Numbered from the stretch's first letter, positions 1 through 13,797 are shown. The stretch: DNA of 64,000 nt from Nostoc sp. UHCC 0870 (GCF_022063185.1 NZ_CP091913.1:3101501-3165500); one strand, 5' to 3'. Notes: a model not told the origin generated them from the letters alone. Numbers and translations are program-made.

Positions 1-612
1 TTTTGGAACAATATCATTAAGAGTACCACCTAATAAGGAAGTCAAAACATGAGTTCCTAATTTCCCTGCTTCCACAAAAGTTTCTGAAGATTGACAAGTC
101 ATCCAGACAGGAAGTTCATTCTGCACAGGTCGAGGTAGTGTTTTTACGGTGAAACTTTTTCCCGTAGCATCTTGACGTTCCACAGCTTCACCCCGCCACA
201 GCTTCCGCATCACCTCCAAATCACGCCACATTACAGCTTTGCGGTTGTTGTGGGGTTCACGAGCCAAAACAAAATCATCCACAGTCCAACCAGAAGCAAA
301 GGCGATCGCCACCCGACCATGTGATAAATTATCTACTACAGCCCACTCTTCCGTAGCTCGTACAGGGTCATGTAAAGGTAGAACAAAACTCCCAGCCCGT
401 AGCTGCACCCTTTCAGTAATCATCGCCAAAGCCGCACTTGTCAGAGTTGGATTAGGGTACAGACCACCAAAAGAGTGAAAATGCCGCTCTGGAGTCCAAA
501 CAGCCGTAAAACCGTGAACATCAGCAAACTTAGCACTTTCAATCAAAAGCTCATATTGATTCGGACGAGCAACAGAACCATCACCATCAAAATAAAATAA
601 ACTAAAATCCAT
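1..612 (-). CDS. LLM class flavin-dependent monooxygenase (MupA/Atu3671-like), N-terminal part
   Basis: This is the first 204 codons of a gene that runs off the left edge of the window. It starts at an ATG at 612 and reads MDFSLFYFDGDGSVA. The sequence has the features of luciferase-like FMN-dependent monooxygenases of the MupA/Atu3671 type: VWTPERHFHSFGGLYPNP, then NPTLTSAALAMITERVQLRAGS, and the segment ending in PVWMTCQSSETF. Members of this subfamily commonly sit in, or are fused to, NRPS/PKS assembly lines and oxidise carrier-bound or free intermediates; the exact substrate is unknown. It lies 108 bases downstream of the giant RTX gene on the same strand, separated by a 'ctctgcg' repeat. 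Its presence suggests that a natural-product cluster continues beyond the left edge (inference). The family call is firm, the substrate is not. Confidence 0.82.
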   Translation of the reverse strand, partial: MDFSLFYFDGDGSVARPNQYELLIESAKFADVHGFTAVWTPERHFHSFGGLYPNPTLTSAALAMITERVQLRAGSFVLPLHDPVRATEEWAVVDNLSHGRVAIAFASGWTVDDFVLAREPHNNRKAVMWRDLEVMRKLWRGEAVERQDATGKSFTVKTLPRPVQNELPVWMTCQSSETFVEAGKLGTHVLTSLLGGTLNDIVPK

Positions 613-676
613 ACTTCTAGAACCTATCTAAAAAATGTCAGTAGAGACATAGCAATGCTACATCTCTACTTTGCGT

Positions 677-714
677 ACCTCTGCGCTTACCTTTGCGCTC
701 CTCTGCGTTTAAAC
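677..714. repeat. interspersed 'cctctgcg' repeat
   Basis: This is a short run of variants of ctctgcgcttacctttgcgctcctctgcgttta lying between the giant RTX gene and the monooxygenase. The same family occurs at 24213-24265, 33163-33190, 37955-38035, 45428-45480 and 63550-63600, and inside coding sequence at 41158-41199 and 43271-43305. Confidence 0.75.
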
Positions 715-720
715 TCTCAC

Positions 721-3700
721 TTAAACAACAGTAAACGACGAAGAACTCAAGCTACTAGATTGAACAAACTTCAACACAGCCAGAGTTTCATCACCGACTT
801 GAATTAGCGTATCCAAACCGCTTTGATTCAAAGTCAATTGTTCAAAGCTGAGTCCACCACTTAAACCAACCTTTTGTCCCAAGCTGACTTGGAAGTTGTT
901 GATAGTATCAACACCAGCACCTTGAGCGACAACGACGGTATCTTGACCACCATTCAAGAAAATGAGGTCATTACCAAGACCACCGTTAATCAGGTTTTGA
1001 CCAGAGCCACTGTAGATGATGTCATCACCAGCACCACCTAGTAGGGTGTTATTGCCAGCACCAGCATAGAGGATATCGTTACCGTCACCTCCATCTAGTA
1101 GGTTGTCACCAGCACCACCAGTTAAGTAGTCATTACCAGCACCACCCAATAAGGTGTCATTACCATCACCACCAAATAGTGCGTCGTTACCGTCGCCACC
1201 ATCTAAGTAGTCATCGCCAGCACCACCAAATAGGTAGTCATTACCCAGACCACCAAAGATTCGGTCGTTACCAGCATTACCAAACAAACTGTTGTTGCTG
1301 TCATCACCAACTATGACATTGTCACCAGCATCACCAACAGGATTGGTTGGGGCATCACTAATGGTCAAAGTAATACCACTAGCATCGGGGTTGACTTCAT
1401 ACAGTTCCCCATCAACTAAGTTGAAGGTGATGTTTTCAATCCCTTCATTCGCACCATCATCAAACACCTTGAGGGTGAGGGATGCTGTCGGTTCGGTTAA
1501 AGTGACAAAGAAACCGCCACCAGTACCATCTGGTTCTGGGAAGCCTGCAATACCTTCCCAAGTGACAGCAGGTGTACCATCTTCATTGAAGATGACAAAC
1601 TCACCTAATGCTCCTCTAGTGGGGCTGAGGACAAATAATTTCAAGCCGCCCTCTGGGATTTCTCCATCGACACTGAAGTTGACTGTTAGGGTGTCACCTT
1701 CCTTGAGGTTGGTTTGCTCAGTGGAGATGCTCACAACTGGGCCGATACCTCCAGATACACCATCTACATAGGTGACATCTACAGAACTGGCTGCGGGGTC
1801 TAGAGCATAAGCTTCACTCGCTAGCAGTTGATAGGTGTAAGTAGTGTCTGCTTCCTCTACGATGTCATCGAAGACAGGAATGGTAACAGTAGCGTTAGCT
1901 TGAGTTAAGCGGAACTCGTAGGCTTGAGTGTCACGGTTAAAGCGGAGATATTCTACGCCTTCTGACTCAACTACTTGCCGGAATTGTAATCCTTGCTCGA
2001 CTGCTGAGGGTCGCAAATCTCCACCGACGCTGACTACTATGCCTTCTTCTGGAATGATGCCTTGGGCGTTGAAGATTAGCACCAAGCCTGGCCCTTCTGC
2101 TTCATTGACTACTGGGCTGGCTGTGAATCCTACTACTGGTAATTCACTAATAGTGAGAGTGATACTACCAGCATCGGGGTTAACTTCATACAGTTCCCCA
2201 TCAACTAAGTTGAAGGTAATATTTTCTACTCCTTCATTTGGACCATCATCAAACACCTGTAAGGTCAGGGATGCTGTCGGTTCAGTTAAAGTGACAAAGA
2301 AACCGCCACCAGTACCATCTGGTTCTGGGAAGCCTGCAATACCTTCCCAAGTGACAGCAGGTGTACCATCTTCATTGAAGATGACAAACTCACCTAATGC
2401 TCCTCTAGTGGGGCTGAGGACAAATAATTTCAAGCCGCCCTCTGGGATTTCTCCATCAACACTGAAGTTGACTGTTAGGGTGTCACCTTCCTTGAGGTTG
2501 GTTTGCTCAGTGGAGATGCTCACAACTGGGCCGATACCTCCAGATACACCATCTACATAGGTGACATCTACAGAACTGGCTGCGGGGTCTAGAGCATAAG
2601 CTTCACTCGCTAGCAGTTGATAGGTGTAAGTAGTGTCTGCTTCCTCTACGATGTCATCGAAGACAGGAATGGTAACAGTAGCATTAGCTTGAGTTAAGCG
2701 GAACTCATAAGCTTGGGTGTCACGGTTAAAGCGGAGATATTCTACGCCTTCTGACTCAACTACTTGCCGGAATTGTAATCCTTGCTCGACTGCTGAGGGT
2801 CGCAAATCTCCACCGACACTGACTACTATGCCTTCTTCTGGAATGATGCCTTGGGCGTTGAAGATTAGCACCAAGCCGGGCCCTTCTGCTTCATTGACTA
2901 CTGGGCTGGCTGTGAATCCTACTACGGGTAATTCAATTACAGGAGCAGGAATCAAGTCAATGGTGAGGTCGTATCTGCCGATGTTGATACCAGAAGCGGG
3001 AATAATACGACCACCGCCACTACCAGCTACAAAGGGGTCATAATGACGGTTGGAGTTAGCAGCAACACCTATGTAGTAAGCGCCATCTGTGGTAGCAGTG
3101 AACTCTAAATAGGGGTCACGGTTGGAGACAAACAACTCATTGGGTGCAGGAGCAAGAAAGTTTCTGGCTAATTCCTGACCTGCGGCATCAAACAGGCGCA
3201 ATTCTGTATCAACAAACTGGGTTCTTTCAACTCCGTCAATATTAAAGGGCAGGGAGTCGATGTCAATCTTAATGCTATCGCCTGCTTTGAGTTCTACCTT
3301 GTAGATGTCAACATCTTCAGATCGGTCGATGAAGTTAGGAGCAGCATTACCAATTGTTGCTTGAATTTTGAATTGGGTGTTGTCTTTAGTTAACTGTGTA
3401 TCGACTGCTTGAGGAATAGTATCGTTGATCGCTGCTAGGTTGTTACCTTCTGTCTCAACTAACGGGACATCACTGGTATTGTCGTAGATTGTGAAGGTGG
3501 CAGTGTTAGCAGTGGGGCTAACTTCATAGCTATCACCAGGGGCAATGGAGAAGACTGCTGTCTCTACACCTTCAGCAATACCATCATTGCTTATAGGTGT
3601 TCTAACTACAGCTTGATTATCTGTGATTTTCAGACTAAAGCCATTTTCAGCAACGCTGACGATTTCTCCACCAGTAATTTCAACTCCACTCAGGTCAAAT

Positions 3701-6700
3701 TCACCTAAACTTTCACTGTTAACAAAGATGGTGAGACCTTCTGCGGGTGGTGGGGAACTGAGGCTGAAAGTATGTACGCCTACTGTGTTCTCTGACTCAA
3801 CCAGAGTTGCGGGACTGAAGGCATAGCTAACTAATACCTGAGATGCTGGTGTATCAGCAATGCTCAAGGTAACTGCTGGTTTAGCTGAGTCAATTGTGTA
3901 CCCTGCACCAGTTTCTAAGCTGAAGGTGAAGGTTTCGATACCTTCAACTAGACCATCATCAAAGGCTGACAGGGTAATAGTTGAGGTTTGTTCGGTTAAC
4001 TTGACGTAGAAACCACCTGCACGGAAGTTACCAATGGGGAAGGAAGCACCGTTAACTTCTGTGGCAAAGACATCAAACTCACCCAAAGCTGCACGAACCC
4101 CACTGTTGACGTAGACTAATACGCCTTCTGCTGGTGGTGCTTGGTCTAGGGTAAATGTGAGTGTGGCACTAGTTCCTTCTGATTCAATCAGTTGGTTTTG
4201 GCTAATTTCTATGCCTACTTGCGGCACGACTGTGGGTACAGGTGCTTGCTCTAAGGTTGGGTAGAAGGTAACTGTGGAGAAGTCGCTATCTGGGTTAACT
4301 CTGGTGTTGTTTCCAGGTAGTAGGGAGAAAGTTGCCGCTTGCGGTGATTCAAGTTGCAGACTGGTGGGAATAACAATGTTGATGAAGGCGTTATTCTGAG
4401 TCAGTTTGAAGGTAAAACCTGTAGCTTCACCGGTGGCTGGGTCATAAATTGCTTCGCCAATTTCGCCACCAACACTAAAGGGTCTGACTCTAACGGAGTT
4501 ACCAAAGTATTGCCGCAGAATAATGTCACTGTTAATGATGACCTCTGCACCACCTTCAGGAATTACACCATCTGCTGTTAAGGCGATCGCTAATACTGCT
4601 GCACCTGATGGGGGAGCAGTTACTAGGTATGGAGACAGAATCCTCTCACCTGTGCCGGCGGATGAGTAAGTCCCTGTGATTGTATCTATGGAGATGAGGG
4701 GGCGATCGCCACTAGGAACTGGTAGGGCAGGGTTGACAACTGCGCCAACTTCTGGGTTGAGGCTGAGATTTAGGGTATATGCCCCAGTAGTTGTGCCTGT
4801 ACCGCTTGCCTGTACGTTGGGATCGTAGGGGTTGAAGTTGGACAGGTTGGGATTTTCTGCACTGCGATCGTAGTTGGGATTGCTGCTGACACCAATGTAA
4901 TAAACGCCGTCTGCTGGTGCAGTGAAGTTGATGTAGGAGTCGTTTCTGGAAACGAATATCTCGTTGGGGGCTGGGGCGATGCGGTTAGCTGCTAACACGT
5001 TGCCTTCAGCATCAAAGACTTGCAGGGCTGAGGAGAGGGTAGAACCGTCTTTTTGTGCGTCGATGTCAATCGCTAGGCGATCGCCTGCTTTCAACTCAAC
5101 TTTGTACAGGTCTACATCTTCGGTGTTGTCAACGTAGGTAAAGCCTGCATCTGTGGGGTTGATTCGGTATCTATTTACACCGCTATAATCGATTGCCCCG
5201 GTGATTGATAGTGTGGGGTTAGCCTCACTCAATCTGGTGTCGTTGGCTGTGGCAATGGTGTCATTGCTTTCTACTTCTGCACTTAGGGGTAGTGGTGCAT
5301 CTAAGATGGTGAAGATTGCTTGATTGTTGGTTTCCCCAATGATGTAACCTGCTCCTGACTGCAAGCTGAAGACGGCTGTTTCTGTACCTTCCGTAATGCC
5401 GTCGTTCTTCACAGGTAAATCAATCACTGCTCGTTGTGCAGTCATACTCAAGTCAAAGCCATCTTCTCTGACTGCGACAATCGTACCGCCAGTAACGCTA
5501 ATTCCTGCCAGGTCAAATTCACTCAGATTCGGTGCGCTGACGGAAACAACTACGCCTTCTGCGGCTGGGGGTGCAGTTAAGGTGAAGGTGTGACGCGAAA
5601 CCGTCCCTGCTGTCTCAATCAGAGTGGCTGGTGTTCTGGTGAGTGTGAGTAATGGTAGGGTCGATTCTGGGGTGTCTTGGATGGTAACTACCACAGTATT
5701 TTCTGTGGAGTTGACTGTGTAACCAGGGTTTGCTACTACGCTATAGCTTTGAACTTCTAAGCCTTCTGTTACACCGTGAGGGAATGCCGCTACTGTAATA
5801 CTTGCGGTCTGTTCGGTGATGCGGAAGTAGAAGCTATTGCTACCAATGAGAGCGGGGAACTCTCCACCTACTACTTCTGCTTGCAGGACATCAAAATCAC
5901 TCAAGCTGGAGAATTGCGCGCCTCTGACTAAAACTACTACACCTTCTGGTGGTGGTGGTTCACTGAGGCTGAAGTTGAGGGTAACTGTGCCACCTTCTGA
6001 CTCAACTATGGTGGTGTTGGTGGCACTGAAGCTAACTTCTGGGGTGACGCTTGGTGCTGGTACGTCTTGCAGTGTGTTGTAGACCGGGAATGTGGTGGCT
6101 GCTGCCTCTGAGTTGACACTGTAGCCTTCCCCTGCTTGGACTGAGAAAGTAGCTGAGGCTAGGTCATCTGCTGCTAGTCCACTCTTGAGCCGGAAGACAA
6201 TTAAGGAGTTGGGTGATGTGACTCTGACTTTGAAGCCGATACCGTTACCTGCTTCGTCGTAAATTCCCTCTAAAACTTGCGCTCCTGGTGAGAATGGTGG
6301 GGCGTTTAGTCCATTGACGTATTTCCACAGGTCTAGGTCGGTGATGACATCAACTACTAAACCTTCTTCTGGGATGACACCATCTACATTCAGGGATAGG
6401 TTGAGGATGGCTGCACCTGTTCTGGTTGTGCCTTCTGCGTCTGTATATTCTGGTGATTTTACTAACCCATAAGCTAGTAGGTTATTTTGAGCATCTGCTG
6501 TTACGGGGGTAGCACTAATACCTACTACGGGCTGTTCAATGGTCATAGCGTCGTCAATTGTTATGGTTACTTGGCTGGCATCGGGGTTAACTTGATACTG
6601 CTCACCATCGCGGAGGACATAGGTATAAGTCCTTGGCCCATCTACTTCACCGTTATTAAACACCGGCACTGTAATAGTTGCAGTCTGCTCGGTGATGCGG

Positions 6701-9700
6701 AAAAGTACGGCACTGACAAATTCATTTGTGCCGGAGATCGTGCCGCCTGTGGTAGTTAAACCAACAGGGTTGAGAGTATCTTCTGGATTACGGGGGTTAT
6801 CCACCGTCACATCAAATTGAGCAATGGAGCGAGGTACACCACTATCTAGGTAGACGACAACGCCGCCTTCTGGGGGTGGGCTGTCGAGAGTAAAGGTGAT
6901 AGTAAGGACTGTTTGTTCTGATTCAAACAGGGTGGTGGGAGTAGCAGAAACACTAACTACTGGCCCGACTCCTCCGGGTACTCCATCAGTTACGGTGAAG
7001 TTGGCAGAACTGGCGGCGGGATCTACTGCGTAACCTTCTCCTGCTTCGAGGGTGTAGGTAAAGGTAGCGTCGCTTTCTTCTAAGATGTCGTTTAAGACAG
7101 GCAGGCTAATTGTTGCTGTCGGTTGGAGGATGGTAAAGGTGAAACTGCTCAGGTCTGTTTCTAGAGCAAACAGATCCAATGTTCCTCCGGTCACTCCTGT
7201 ATTTACCAGGGGACGATCAAAGCGGTAGAATGTATTGCCTTCGGCATCAAATCGCACTTGGGCGGCGGTAAACTGCCTCATGATGTTGGCAACATCACCT
7301 TGTAGACGCACAGTAATTCCTTCGGGGGGAATATCGCCTGTGGTGTTGAAGGTTAATGTTAAGACTGTTCCTTCTGCTTCGCTGACTACATCTGGTGATG
7401 CTGTGAATCCTACTACTGGTAATTCACTTATAGGGGCAGGAATAAGTTCAGCAGTAATCCTATAGGGGCCTGGTTCATAGAAACCAGGGAAAATCCAACC
7501 ACTACCGCTACCAGCCACATTTGGATCGTAGAAGTCGTTGCCCAGATTACTGATGCCGACATAGTAAGTACCTGTTGCTGGCGCAGTAAATCTGATGTAA
7601 GGATCTCCGTCAGATTGGAAGACTTCATCGGGGGCTGGGACATTAGACGCAATAGCTAACTGATTGCCCTCTGCGTCAAAGACTCGCAACACGGAGTCTA
7701 AAAGTGAGCCAGGAATACCAGCATCACCAACACCACTAGCATCAATATCGACAACTAATGTCTGACCGGCTTCTAGGTCAAAGGCGTACATATCTACGTC
7801 TTCGGTAGCGTCGATGAAGTTGCGGGTTTGGTTAGTAATACCAATAGCCCCATTCATCACAAAAGTCGGATTGTCTAGGCTGAGTCCGGTAACGATCGCA
7901 GTAGCAATTGTCTCATTAAGAGTGGTCGGCTCGCTGGGAATTGTCGGTTCTTCACCGCCGCCACTACCATCGGGCGTTGGTAAAACTACGGATTCAGGAT
8001 TGTCGGCAATAGTGAGAGTCACAGCACTGGCATCAGATGCGATCGCATAACCTACCCCTGGCTGTACTGTGAAGGTTAGTTCTTCGATCCCTTCTAAAAT
8101 GCCGTCATCAAAGGCAGATAAAGTAATGCTGGCAGTCTGTTCGGTAATGCGGAAGAAGAAGCCGCTAGACCGGAAATTGGGGGCTGGAATCGCTCCGCCA
8201 ACAAACTCGGCGTTGAGGACATCAAATTCACCCAATGCACCCCTAACACCGCTATCAACATAGACCAGTACACCTTCTGCTGGAGGTGCTTCATTTAAGG
8301 TAAAGGTCAACGTGGTAGTGTTGCCTAGAGATTCTACTAGGGCTGTTTCGCTAATAGATAAGCCAACAGTTGGCACAGTGGGAAGGGTTGGGACATCTGC
8401 CAGAGTGCTGTATACCGGAGCAGTGATAGTGGCGTTAGCACCAACGCTGTAACCAACACTTTGTAATAAAGTAAAGGTGATTGGTTCAGGAGTCTCAGAA
8501 CTTGGCTCTGGTAAATTCTGAAGATTCAGGTTAGCGATCGCATTTCTCTCAGTTACGAGTAACCTAATACCAGTAGGCACACCAGCCGCGTCATAAACTG
8601 CGCCGAGAACTTCAGCACCAGGGCTAAAAGGTGCGCCTAGTTCAAAATAGTCGCGCAGGTCGATGTTGCTGTTCAGCACCACCTCTAGTCCGTCTTCATG
8701 GATAGCACCACTTACGGTTAACCCCAAAGTCAAAATAGAAGCACCGTCTTCTAGAGACTGCACCAGGGCATTAGCCAGCAAATTATCACTGGAGTCATAA
8801 GTACCTGGTGTTGCCAGTAGCGATACTGTTACACCATCACCAGTGCCTGGGTCAATCACGGTTTCAGCCGGTACAATCGGCTGATTTAGGGAGAGATTGA
8901 GGGTGTATGTCCCACTACTGCGACCTGTACCACTACCTGCTACCAAGGGGTCATAGGGATTATTATTGAAGCTAAATTCACCATTGGGGAAACTGCTCAC
9001 CCCAACGTAGTAAGTACCAGCAGTTTCGGCGGTAAATTCCAGATAGGAATCAACACCGGCGACAAATAGCTCATCTGGTGCGCCATCGTCATCACTCTGG
9101 GCTAACTGGTTGCCTTCAGCATCAAATACCCGTAGTACCGAATCTAGTGTAGACCCCAATTGCTCTGCATCGGTATCGATTCTGACTGTGTCACCTGCTG
9201 CCAACTCGAAGGAGTACATATCTACGTCTTCGGTTTGGTCTACCAAGCGATTATTGCGGAAGTTGAAGTTAATCGCACCTTCAATAACCACCTGATTTTT
9301 GTCCACGCTCAGACCAGTGGCTTGAGCTGTAGCAATGGTGTCATTTGGTTCAGCTTCCATCATCGGCAATATGGGAGCTTGAGCCGGTATATCCACAATA
9401 GTGAAGCTACCTGTAGCTGCTTGTGGATTAACTTGATAACCTTCCCCGTCTACCACGGTAAAGACTGCCGTCTCTAGTCCTTCAGCAATACCATCATTAG
9501 CTACTGGCAGGTTGATAGTTGCAGTTTGGTCAGTGATTGTAAAATCAAAGCCATCGGCACGAACTGCGGCAATAGTGCCACCTGTAATTTCAATTCCCCC
9601 TAGATCAAACTCACCTAAATTAGGCGCACTGACAGAAACAGTCACACCTGTTGCTGGTGGGGGTGAACTGAGGCTGAATTGATGCACCGATACCGTACCC

Positions 9701-12700
9701 TCTGATTCCACTAGTACAGTCGGCTCTGTCACCAAACTGACCTGAATCAGAGAACTTTCATCATCGCGGATGGCTAAGGTAGTTGTTCCCCCATCTGCTG
9801 CAACCGTGTAGCCTGGGTTGGGTTGCAGAGAGAAAATAAAGCTTTCAATGCCTTCGACAATATCATCGGCGAAGGGTTTGAGGGTGATACTAGCTGTCGG
9901 CTCAGTAATTTTGAAGAAGAAGCCACTGGCAGAACTATCGGGAGCGGGGAAAGAACCGCCTGTAAAACTAGCATTGAACAGGTCAAACTCACCCAAGCCG
10001 TTACGCACATTATTATTCACATAAACCAGCACGCCTTCTGGTGGGATTTCACCATTAACAGTGAAGGTTAATGTCGTTTCATCAACACCTTCAGTGAGTG
10101 GTCCGGCATTAGTTACACTGATACCCACTTCTGGTACAGAGGTGGGTACAGGTACTTGATCTAGGGTGTTGTAAACTGTGACTGTGGAAGTTGCCGTTTC
10201 GCTGGGGTTATAGCCTTCTCCCCCTTGAACAAAGAAGGTGACAGTTTCCGGGTCTGTAACATTCTCAGTGCCAGGGCTAATAAAGTTGATGATGGCATTG
10301 GGTTGATCCATGCGGAATTGGAAACCTGTTGCCAAACCTTCTTCGTTGTAAATAGCAGCAATTACCTCACCGCCAAAACTCCGTGGACCAGGGCCAGCTT
10401 CTCTGATGAATTGCGTAATGTCAGTAATATCACTGTTGACATTAACGATTAAACTACCTTCGGGTATCGGCGCATCTGCACTTAGGGAAACACTCAGCAC
10501 TGATGCTCCAGAACCAGCAGATTTTACCAAATTGGGGGTAACAATCTCGTTGGTACGGGAGAAAGTACCACCGATGATATCCAGAGAAACGGTAGGCACT
10601 AATGGTGCTTGTGGTGCATCATCAATAGTGATGGTGACAGCACTGGCTTCGGGGTTAACTTGATACTGCTCCCCATCGCGCAGGCTATAAGTAAAAATGC
10701 GTGGTCCGTCGATTTCTCCGTTATTAAAAACAGGTACTGTAATAGTTGCAGTCTGCTCGGTGATACGGAAAAGTACGGCACTGACAAATTCATTTGTGCC
10801 TGATATTGTGCCGCCTGTGGTAGTCAGACCAACAGGGTTGAGAGTATCTTCTGGATTACGGGGGTTATCCACCGTCACGTTAAATTGAGCAATTGAGCGG
10901 GGTACACCACTATCTAAGTAGACGACAACACCTCCTTCTGGGGGTGGGCTGTCGAGAGTAAAGGTGATGGTAATGGCTGTTTGCTCTGACTCAAACAGGG
11001 TGGTGGGAGTGGCGGAAACACTAACGACTGGTCCAACTCCTCCGGGTACTCCATCAGTCACCGTGAAGCTGGCAGAACTGGCTACAGGATCTACTGCGTA
11101 ACCTTCTCCTGCTTCGAGAGTGTAGGTAAAGGTAGCGTCGCTTTCTTCTAAGATGTCGTTTAAGACAGGTAGGCTAATTGTTGCTGTCGGTTCGAGGATG
11201 GTAAAGGTGAAGCTGCTCAGGTCTGCTTCTAGAGCAAACAGATCCAGTCTTCCCCCAGTGACTCCAGTCTCTACCAACGGACGGTCAAAGCGGTAGAAAA
11301 CATTCGCTTCGGCATCAAAGCGTACTTGCGCTGCTGTGAACTGCCTCATAATATTGGCAACATCACCTTGTAGACGCACAGTAATTCCTTCGGGGGGAAT
11401 ATCGCCTGTGGTGTTGAAGGTTAATGTTAAGACTGTTCCTTCTGCTTCGCTGACTACATCTGGTGATGCTGTGAATCCTACTACTGGTAAGGTAGATGGT
11501 GCAGTGTCGTTAATGGTGAAAGTAATTGCATTTTCACCAGGAACAAAGTCATATCCTGGTACGGGGCTAAGGGTGTAGGTAAAGGTTTCTGCACCTTCTA
11601 CAACTTCATCTCTAAATAGGGGGAGAGTGATGGTTGCGGTTTGCTGAAGTAATCTAACTGTGACAGCACTGGAGGTAGCATTGGCTCTTAAAAACCTTAA
11701 TCCATCAAATGCTGCACTAAAAACATCAAATTCAGCAAGCGATCGCTCTACGCCACTATCAAATGTGACTTCTAACCCTCCTTCTGGGGGTGGTTCGCTG
11801 AGTTGAAAGGTTAAAACAATACTGTCGTTGTTGGCTTCAACTAACGTAGTTGGACTAGCGGTAAAGCTAAGTGTTGGCATAGTTGCTGGTGCGTTAACGG
11901 TAATATTGACTGTTGCCGGTGCAGAATTTACCTTAGTATCGTTGGCTAAATAGGTAAAGCTATCTGTACCAATAAACCCTGCATTGGGTATGTAAGCAAA
12001 CGACCCATCAGGATTGAGGGTGACGCTACCGTTGCTAGGTGCTTGCACTACTGCTGCTGTCAGTGGGTCTGACTGAGCATCTGTGTCATTACTTAATACA
12101 CCGTTAGCAACAGCCACTACCAGTTGTTGACCTGCTTCTGTGCTGTAGCTGTCGTTGACTGCTACTGGCGGGTCGTTTGGTGGTGGTGCTGGTGCGTTAA
12201 CGGTAATATTGACTGTTGCCGGTGCAGAATTTACCTTAGTATCGTTGGCTAAATAGGTAAAGCTATCTGTACCAATAAACCCTGCATTGGGTATGTAAGC
12301 AAATGACCCATCAGGATTGAGGGTAACGCTACCATTGCTTGGTGCTTGCACTACTGCTGCTGTCAATGGGTCTGACTGAGCATCTGTGTCATTGCTTAAT
12401 ACACCATTAGCTACAGCCACTACCAATTGTTGACCTGCTTCTGTGCTGTAGCTGTCGTTGACTACAATCGGCGGGTCGTTTGGTGGTGGCGGTGGTGCGT
12501 TAACGGTAATGCTAACTGTCGCCGGTGCAGAATTTACCTTGCTGTCGTTAGCTAAATAGGTAAAGCTATCTGTACCAATAAACCCTGCATTGGGTGTGTA
12601 AGCAAATGAACCATCAGCATTGAAACTGAGAGTCCCGTTGCTGGGTGCTTGTACTACTGCTGCTGTCAGTGGGTCTGACTGAGCATCTGTGTCATTACTT

Positions 12701-13797
12701 AACACACCGTTAGCAACAGCTACTACCAGTTGTTGACCTGCTTCTGTGCTGTAGCTATCGTTGACTGCTACTGGCGGGTCGTTTGGTGGTGGTGCTGGTG
12801 CGTTAACGGTAATATTAACTGTCGCCGGTGCAGAATTTACCTTGCTGTCGTTAGCTAAATAGGTAAAGCTATCTGTACCAATAAACCCTGCATTGGGTGT
12901 GTAAGCAAATGAACCATCAGCATTGAAACTGAGAGTCCCGTTGCTGGGTGCTTGCACTACTGCTGCTGTCAGTGGGTCTGACTGAGCATCTGTGTCATTG
13001 CTTAATACACCATTAGCTACAGCCACTACCAATTGTTGACCTGCTTCTGTGCTGTAGCTGTCGTTGACTGCTACTGGCGGGTCGTTTGGTGGTGGTGCTG
13101 GTGCGTTAACGGTAATATTGACTGTCGCCGGTGCAGAATTTACCTTAGTATCGTTGGCTAAATAGGTAAAGCTATCTGTACCAATAAACCCTGCATTGGG
13201 TGTGTAAGCAAATGAACCATCAGGATTAAGGGTGACGCTACCGTTGCTAGGTGCTTGCACTACTGCTGCTGTCAGTGGGTCTGACTGAGCATCTGTGTCA
13301 TTACTTAATACACCATTAGCCGCAGCTACTACCAGTTGTTGACCTGCTTCTGTGCTGTAGCTGTCGTTGACTGCTACTGGCGGGTCGTTTGGTGGTGGCG
13401 GTGGTGGAACTTGACTAGCATTATCGTAGAAGTTAACAGTAACCCCACTGAAATTGGGATCAACTGTATATCCTGTGCCTGGTTGTAGAGTATAAACTAC
13501 GCTTTGGGGTGTTTCTGGAGTTCCATCTGGAAAAATGGGTGCGCTGACGGTGGCAAGTTGGGATGTAATGTTAAAGAAAAACCCGCTAAAGTCAAAGTCT
13601 CCCTGTGGAACACCACCACCAGTGAAGCTGATTTGAAATAAATCTAGTTGCGTTAATGACTGAGGTACGTTACCTAAGAGATAAACTCTCACACCTCCCG
13701 GTGGTGGCGGCTCACTTAACTCAAATCTAAAGGTAAGTACAGTCTCTTGAGTCTCTATGAGGGTTGTAGTATTGGTTGTAAACTTAATTGTTGTCAT
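721..13797 (-). CDS. giant RTX protein with Calx-beta-like, cadherin-like and PPC domains
   Basis: This gene encodes 4,358 residues. Residues 1-135 form a Calx-beta-like module. Residues about 136-640 are five near-identical 101-residue cadherin/VCBS-like units (each with [27 protein letters not shown] and [11 protein letters not shown]). Most of the rest is a long series of Calx-beta-like modules (E(S/A)E start, LSEPPPEGG, acidic DxxxEG motifs). Four bacterial pre-peptidase C-terminal (PPC) domains are inserted near residues 1480, 1957, 2837 and 3450 (NDTIATA, EDVDMYxxxL, GTYYVGVS). Residues about 4160-4280 are calcium-binding RTX nonapeptides (GGAGDDYLD type), followed by a C-terminal tail with a hydrophobic end. 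There is no N-terminal signal peptide, as expected for a type I secretion substrate with a C-terminal signal. Such proteins are usually surface adhesins or matrix proteins; no enzymatic domain was recognised. The ppiC-ABC-HlyD operon at 28.5-33.9 kb and TolC at 53.5 kb are plausible secretion partners. Confidence 0.9.
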   Translation of the reverse strand: MTTIKFTTNTTTLIETQETVLTFRFELSEPPPPGGVRVYLLGNVPQSLTQLDLFQISFTGGGVPQGDFDFSGFFFNITSQLATVSAPIFPDGTPETPQSVVYTLQPGTGYTVDPNFSGVTVNFYDNASQVPPPPPPNDPPVAVNDSYSTEAGQQLVVAAANGVLSNDTDAQSDPLTAAVVQAPSNGSVTLNPDGSFAYTPNAGFIGTDSFTYLANDTKVNSAPATVNITVNAPAPPPNDPPVAVNDSYSTEAGQQLVVAVANGVLSNDTDAQSDPLTAAVVQAPSNGTLSFNADGSFAYTPNAGFIGTDSFTYLANDSKVNSAPATVNITVNAPAPPPNDPPVAVNDSYSTEAGQQLVVAVANGVLSNDTDAQSDPLTAAVVQAPSNGTLSFNADGSFAYTPNAGFIGTDSFTYLANDSKVNSAPATVSITVNAPPPPPNDPPIVVNDSYSTEAGQQLVVAVANGVLSNDTDAQSDPLTAAVVQAPSNGSVTLNPDGSFAYIPNAGFIGTDSFTYLANDTKVNSAPATVNITVNAPAPPPNDPPVAVNDSYSTEAGQQLVVAVANGVLSNDTDAQSDPLTAAVVQAPSNGSVTLNPDGSFAYIPNAGFIGTDSFTYLANDTKVNSAPATVNITVNAPATMPTLSFTASPTTLVEANNDSIVLTFQLSEPPPEGGLEVTFDSGVERSLAEFDVFSAAFDGLRFLRANATSSAVTVRLLQQTATITLPLFRDEVVEGAETFTYTLSPVPGYDFVPGENAITFTINDTAPSTLPVVGFTASPDVVSEAEGTVLTLTFNTTGDIPPEGITVRLQGDVANIMRQFTAAQVRFDAEANVFYRFDRPLVETGVTGGRLDLFALEADLSSFTFTILEPTATISLPVLNDILEESDATFTYTLEAGEGYAVDPVASSASFTVTDGVPGGVGPVVSVSATPTTLFESEQTAITITFTLDSPPPEGGVVVYLDSGVPRSIAQFNVTVDNPRNPEDTLNPVGLTTTGGTISGTNEFVSAVLFRITEQTATITVPVFNNGEIDGPRIFTYSLRDGEQYQVNPEASAVTITIDDAPQAPLVPTVSLDIIGGTFSRTNEIVTPNLVKSAGSGASVLSVSLSADAPIPEGSLIVNVNSDITDITQFIREAGPGPRSFGGEVIAAIYNEEGLATGFQFRMDQPNAIINFISPGTENVTDPETVTFFVQGGEGYNPSETATSTVTVYNTLDQVPVPTSVPEVGISVTNAGPLTEGVDETTLTFTVNGEIPPEGVLVYVNNNVRNGLGEFDLFNASFTGGSFPAPDSSASGFFFKITEPTASITLKPFADDIVEGIESFIFSLQPNPGYTVAADGGTTTLAIRDDESSLIQVSLVTEPTVLVESEGTVSVHQFSLSSPPPATGVTVSVSAPNLGEFDLGGIEITGGTIAAVRADGFDFTITDQTATINLPVANDGIAEGLETAVFTVVDGEGYQVNPQAATGSFTIVDIPAQAPILPMMEAEPNDTIATAQATGLSVDKNQVVIEGAINFNFRNNRLVDQTEDVDMYSFELAAGDTVRIDTDAEQLGSTLDSVLRVFDAEGNQLAQSDDDGAPDELFVAGVDSYLEFTAETAGTYYVGVSSFPNGEFSFNNNPYDPLVAGSGTGRSSGTYTLNLSLNQPIVPAETVIDPGTGDGVTVSLLATPGTYDSSDNLLANALVQSLEDGASILTLGLTVSGAIHEDGLEVVLNSNIDLRDYFELGAPFSPGAEVLGAVYDAAGVPTGIRLLVTERNAIANLNLQNLPEPSSETPEPITFTLLQSVGYSVGANATITAPVYSTLADVPTLPTVPTVGLSISETALVESLGNTTTLTFTLNEAPPAEGVLVYVDSGVRGALGEFDVLNAEFVGGAIPAPNFRSSGFFFRITEQTASITLSAFDDGILEGIEELTFTVQPGVGYAIASDASAVTLTIADNPESVVLPTPDGSGGGEEPTIPSEPTTLNETIATAIVTGLSLDNPTFVMNGAIGITNQTRNFIDATEDVDMYAFDLEAGQTLVVDIDASGVGDAGIPGSLLDSVLRVFDAEGNQLAIASNVPAPDEVFQSDGDPYIRFTAPATGTYYVGISNLGNDFYDPNVAGSGSGWIFPGFYEPGPYRITAELIPAPISELPVVGFTASPDVVSEAEGTVLTLTFNTTGDIPPEGITVRLQGDVANIMRQFTAAQVRFDAEGNTFYRFDRPLVNTGVTGGTLDLFALETDLSSFTFTILQPTATISLPVLNDILEESDATFTYTLEAGEGYAVDPAASSANFTVTDGVPGGVGPVVSVSATPTTLFESEQTVLTITFTLDSPPPEGGVVVYLDSGVPRSIAQFDVTVDNPRNPEDTLNPVGLTTTGGTISGTNEFVSAVLFRITEQTATITVPVFNNGEVDGPRTYTYVLRDGEQYQVNPDASQVTITIDDAMTIEQPVVGISATPVTADAQNNLLAYGLVKSPEYTDAEGTTRTGAAILNLSLNVDGVIPEEGLVVDVITDLDLWKYVNGLNAPPFSPGAQVLEGIYDEAGNGIGFKVRVTSPNSLIVFRLKSGLAADDLASATFSVQAGEGYSVNSEAAATTFPVYNTLQDVPAPSVTPEVSFSATNTTIVESEGGTVTLNFSLSEPPPPEGVVVLVRGAQFSSLSDFDVLQAEVVGGEFPALIGSNSFYFRITEQTASITVAAFPHGVTEGLEVQSYSVVANPGYTVNSTENTVVVTIQDTPESTLPLLTLTRTPATLIETAGTVSRHTFTLTAPPAAEGVVVSVSAPNLSEFDLAGISVTGGTIVAVREDGFDLSMTAQRAVIDLPVKNDGITEGTETAVFSLQSGAGYIIGETNNQAIFTILDAPLPLSAEVESNDTIATANDTRLSEANPTLSITGAIDYSGVNRYRINPTDAGFTYVDNTEDVDLYKVELKAGDRLAIDIDAQKDGSTLSSALQVFDAEGNVLAANRIAPAPNEIFVSRNDSYINFTAPADGVYYIGVSSNPNYDRSAENPNLSNFNPYDPNVQASGTGTTTGAYTLNLSLNPEVGAVVNPALPVPSGDRPLISIDTITGTYSSAGTGERILSPYLVTAPPSGAAVLAIALTADGVIPEGGAEVIINSDIILRQYFGNSVRVRPFSVGGEIGEAIYDPATGEATGFTFKLTQNNAFINIVIPTSLQLESPQAATFSLLPGNNTRVNPDSDFSTVTFYPTLEQAPVPTVVPQVGIEISQNQLIESEGTSATLTFTLDQAPPAEGVLVYVNSGVRAALGEFDVFATEVNGASFPIGNFRAGGFYVKLTEQTSTITLSAFDDGLVEGIETFTFSLETGAGYTIDSAKPAVTLSIADTPASQVLVSYAFSPATLVESENTVGVHTFSLSSPPPAEGLTIFVNSESLGEFDLSGVEITGGEIVSVAENGFSLKITDNQAVVRTPISNDGIAEGVETAVFSIAPGDSYEVSPTANTATFTIYDNTSDVPLVETEGNNLAAINDTIPQAVDTQLTKDNTQFKIQATIGNAAPNFIDRSEDVDIYKVELKAGDSIKIDIDSLPFNIDGVERTQFVDTELRLFDAAGQELARNFLAPAPNELFVSNRDPYLEFTATTDGAYYIGVAANSNRHYDPFVAGSGGGRIIPASGINIGRYDLTIDLIPAPVIELPVVGFTASPVVNEAEGPGLVLIFNAQGIIPEEGIVVSVGGDLRPSAVEQGLQFRQVVESEGVEYLRFNRDTQAYEFRLTQANATVTIPVFDDIVEEADTTYTYQLLASEAYALDPAASSVDVTYVDGVSGGIGPVVSISTEQTNLKEGDTLTVNFSVDGEIPEGGLKLFVLSPTRGALGEFVIFNEDGTPAVTWEGIAGFPEPDGTGGGFFVTLTEPTASLTLQVFDDGPNEGVENITFNLVDGELYEVNPDAGSITLTISELPVVGFTASPVVNEAEGPGLVLIFNAQGIIPEEGIVVSVGGDLRPSAVEQGLQFRQVVESEGVEYLRFNRDTQAYEFRLTQANATVTIPVFDDIVEEADTTYTYQLLASEAYALDPAASSVDVTYVDGVSGGIGPVVSISTEQTNLKEGDTLTVNFSVDGEIPEGGLKLFVLSPTRGALGEFVIFNEDGTPAVTWEGIAGFPEPDGTGGGFFVTLTEPTASLTLKVFDDGANEGIENITFNLVDGELYEVNPDASGITLTISDAPTNPVGDAGDNVIVGDDSNNSLFGNAGNDRIFGGLGNDYLFGGAGDDYLDGGDGNDALFGGDGNDTLLGGAGNDYLTGGAGDNLLDGGDGNDILYAGAGNNTLLGGAGDDIIYSGSGQNLINGGLGNDLIFLNGGQDTVVVAQGAGVDTINNFQVSLGQKVGLSGGLSFEQLTLNQSGLDTLIQVGDETLAVLKFVQSSSLSSSSFTVV
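1353..2930 (-). repeat. two-copy 789-bp tandem duplication inside the giant RTX gene
   Basis: Two adjacent blocks, 1353-2141 and 2142-2930, are nearly identical at the base level with a constant offset of 789 bp (263 codons). Each encodes a pair of Calx-beta-like modules, starting at [18 protein letters not shown]. The near identity indicates recent duplication or gene conversion. Confidence 0.9.
6549..7422 (-). repeat. dispersed duplicated Calx-beta block, copy A
   Basis: This block of about 874 bp matches 10617-11490 at a constant offset of 4,068 bp. It encodes the [19 protein letters not shown] module and the following [19 protein letters not shown] module. The two copies differ at scattered positions, so this duplication is older than the one at 1353-2930. 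Confidence 0.85.
10617..11490 (-). repeat. dispersed duplicated Calx-beta block, copy B
   Basis: This is the partner of 6549-7422. The copies differ mainly by scattered substitutions, and no indels were noticed by eye. Confidence 0.85.
11891..13405 (-). repeat. five 303-bp tandem units (101-residue cadherin-like modules)
   Basis: The landmark gcgttaacgg recurs at 11891, 12194, 12497, 12800 and 13103, an exact 303-bp period. Each unit encodes one cadherin/VCBS-like module ending in a proline-rich linker ([10 protein letters not shown]). Two sub-types alternate: [13 protein letters not shown] and [13 protein letters not shown]. Confidence 0.93.

Noticed and set aside
1292..11578. Many plus-strand ORFs of 60-210 codons opposite the giant RTX gene
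   Set aside because: They mirror the repetitive minus-strand coding sequence (for example identical shadows at 1928 and 2717), are Ser/Thr/Pro-rich, and have no ribosome binding sites or recognisable domains.
11891..13405. Regularly spaced direct repeats that might suggest a CRISPR-like array
   Set aside because: The 303-bp units are contiguous coding repeats with no unique spacers, and no cas genes are present.
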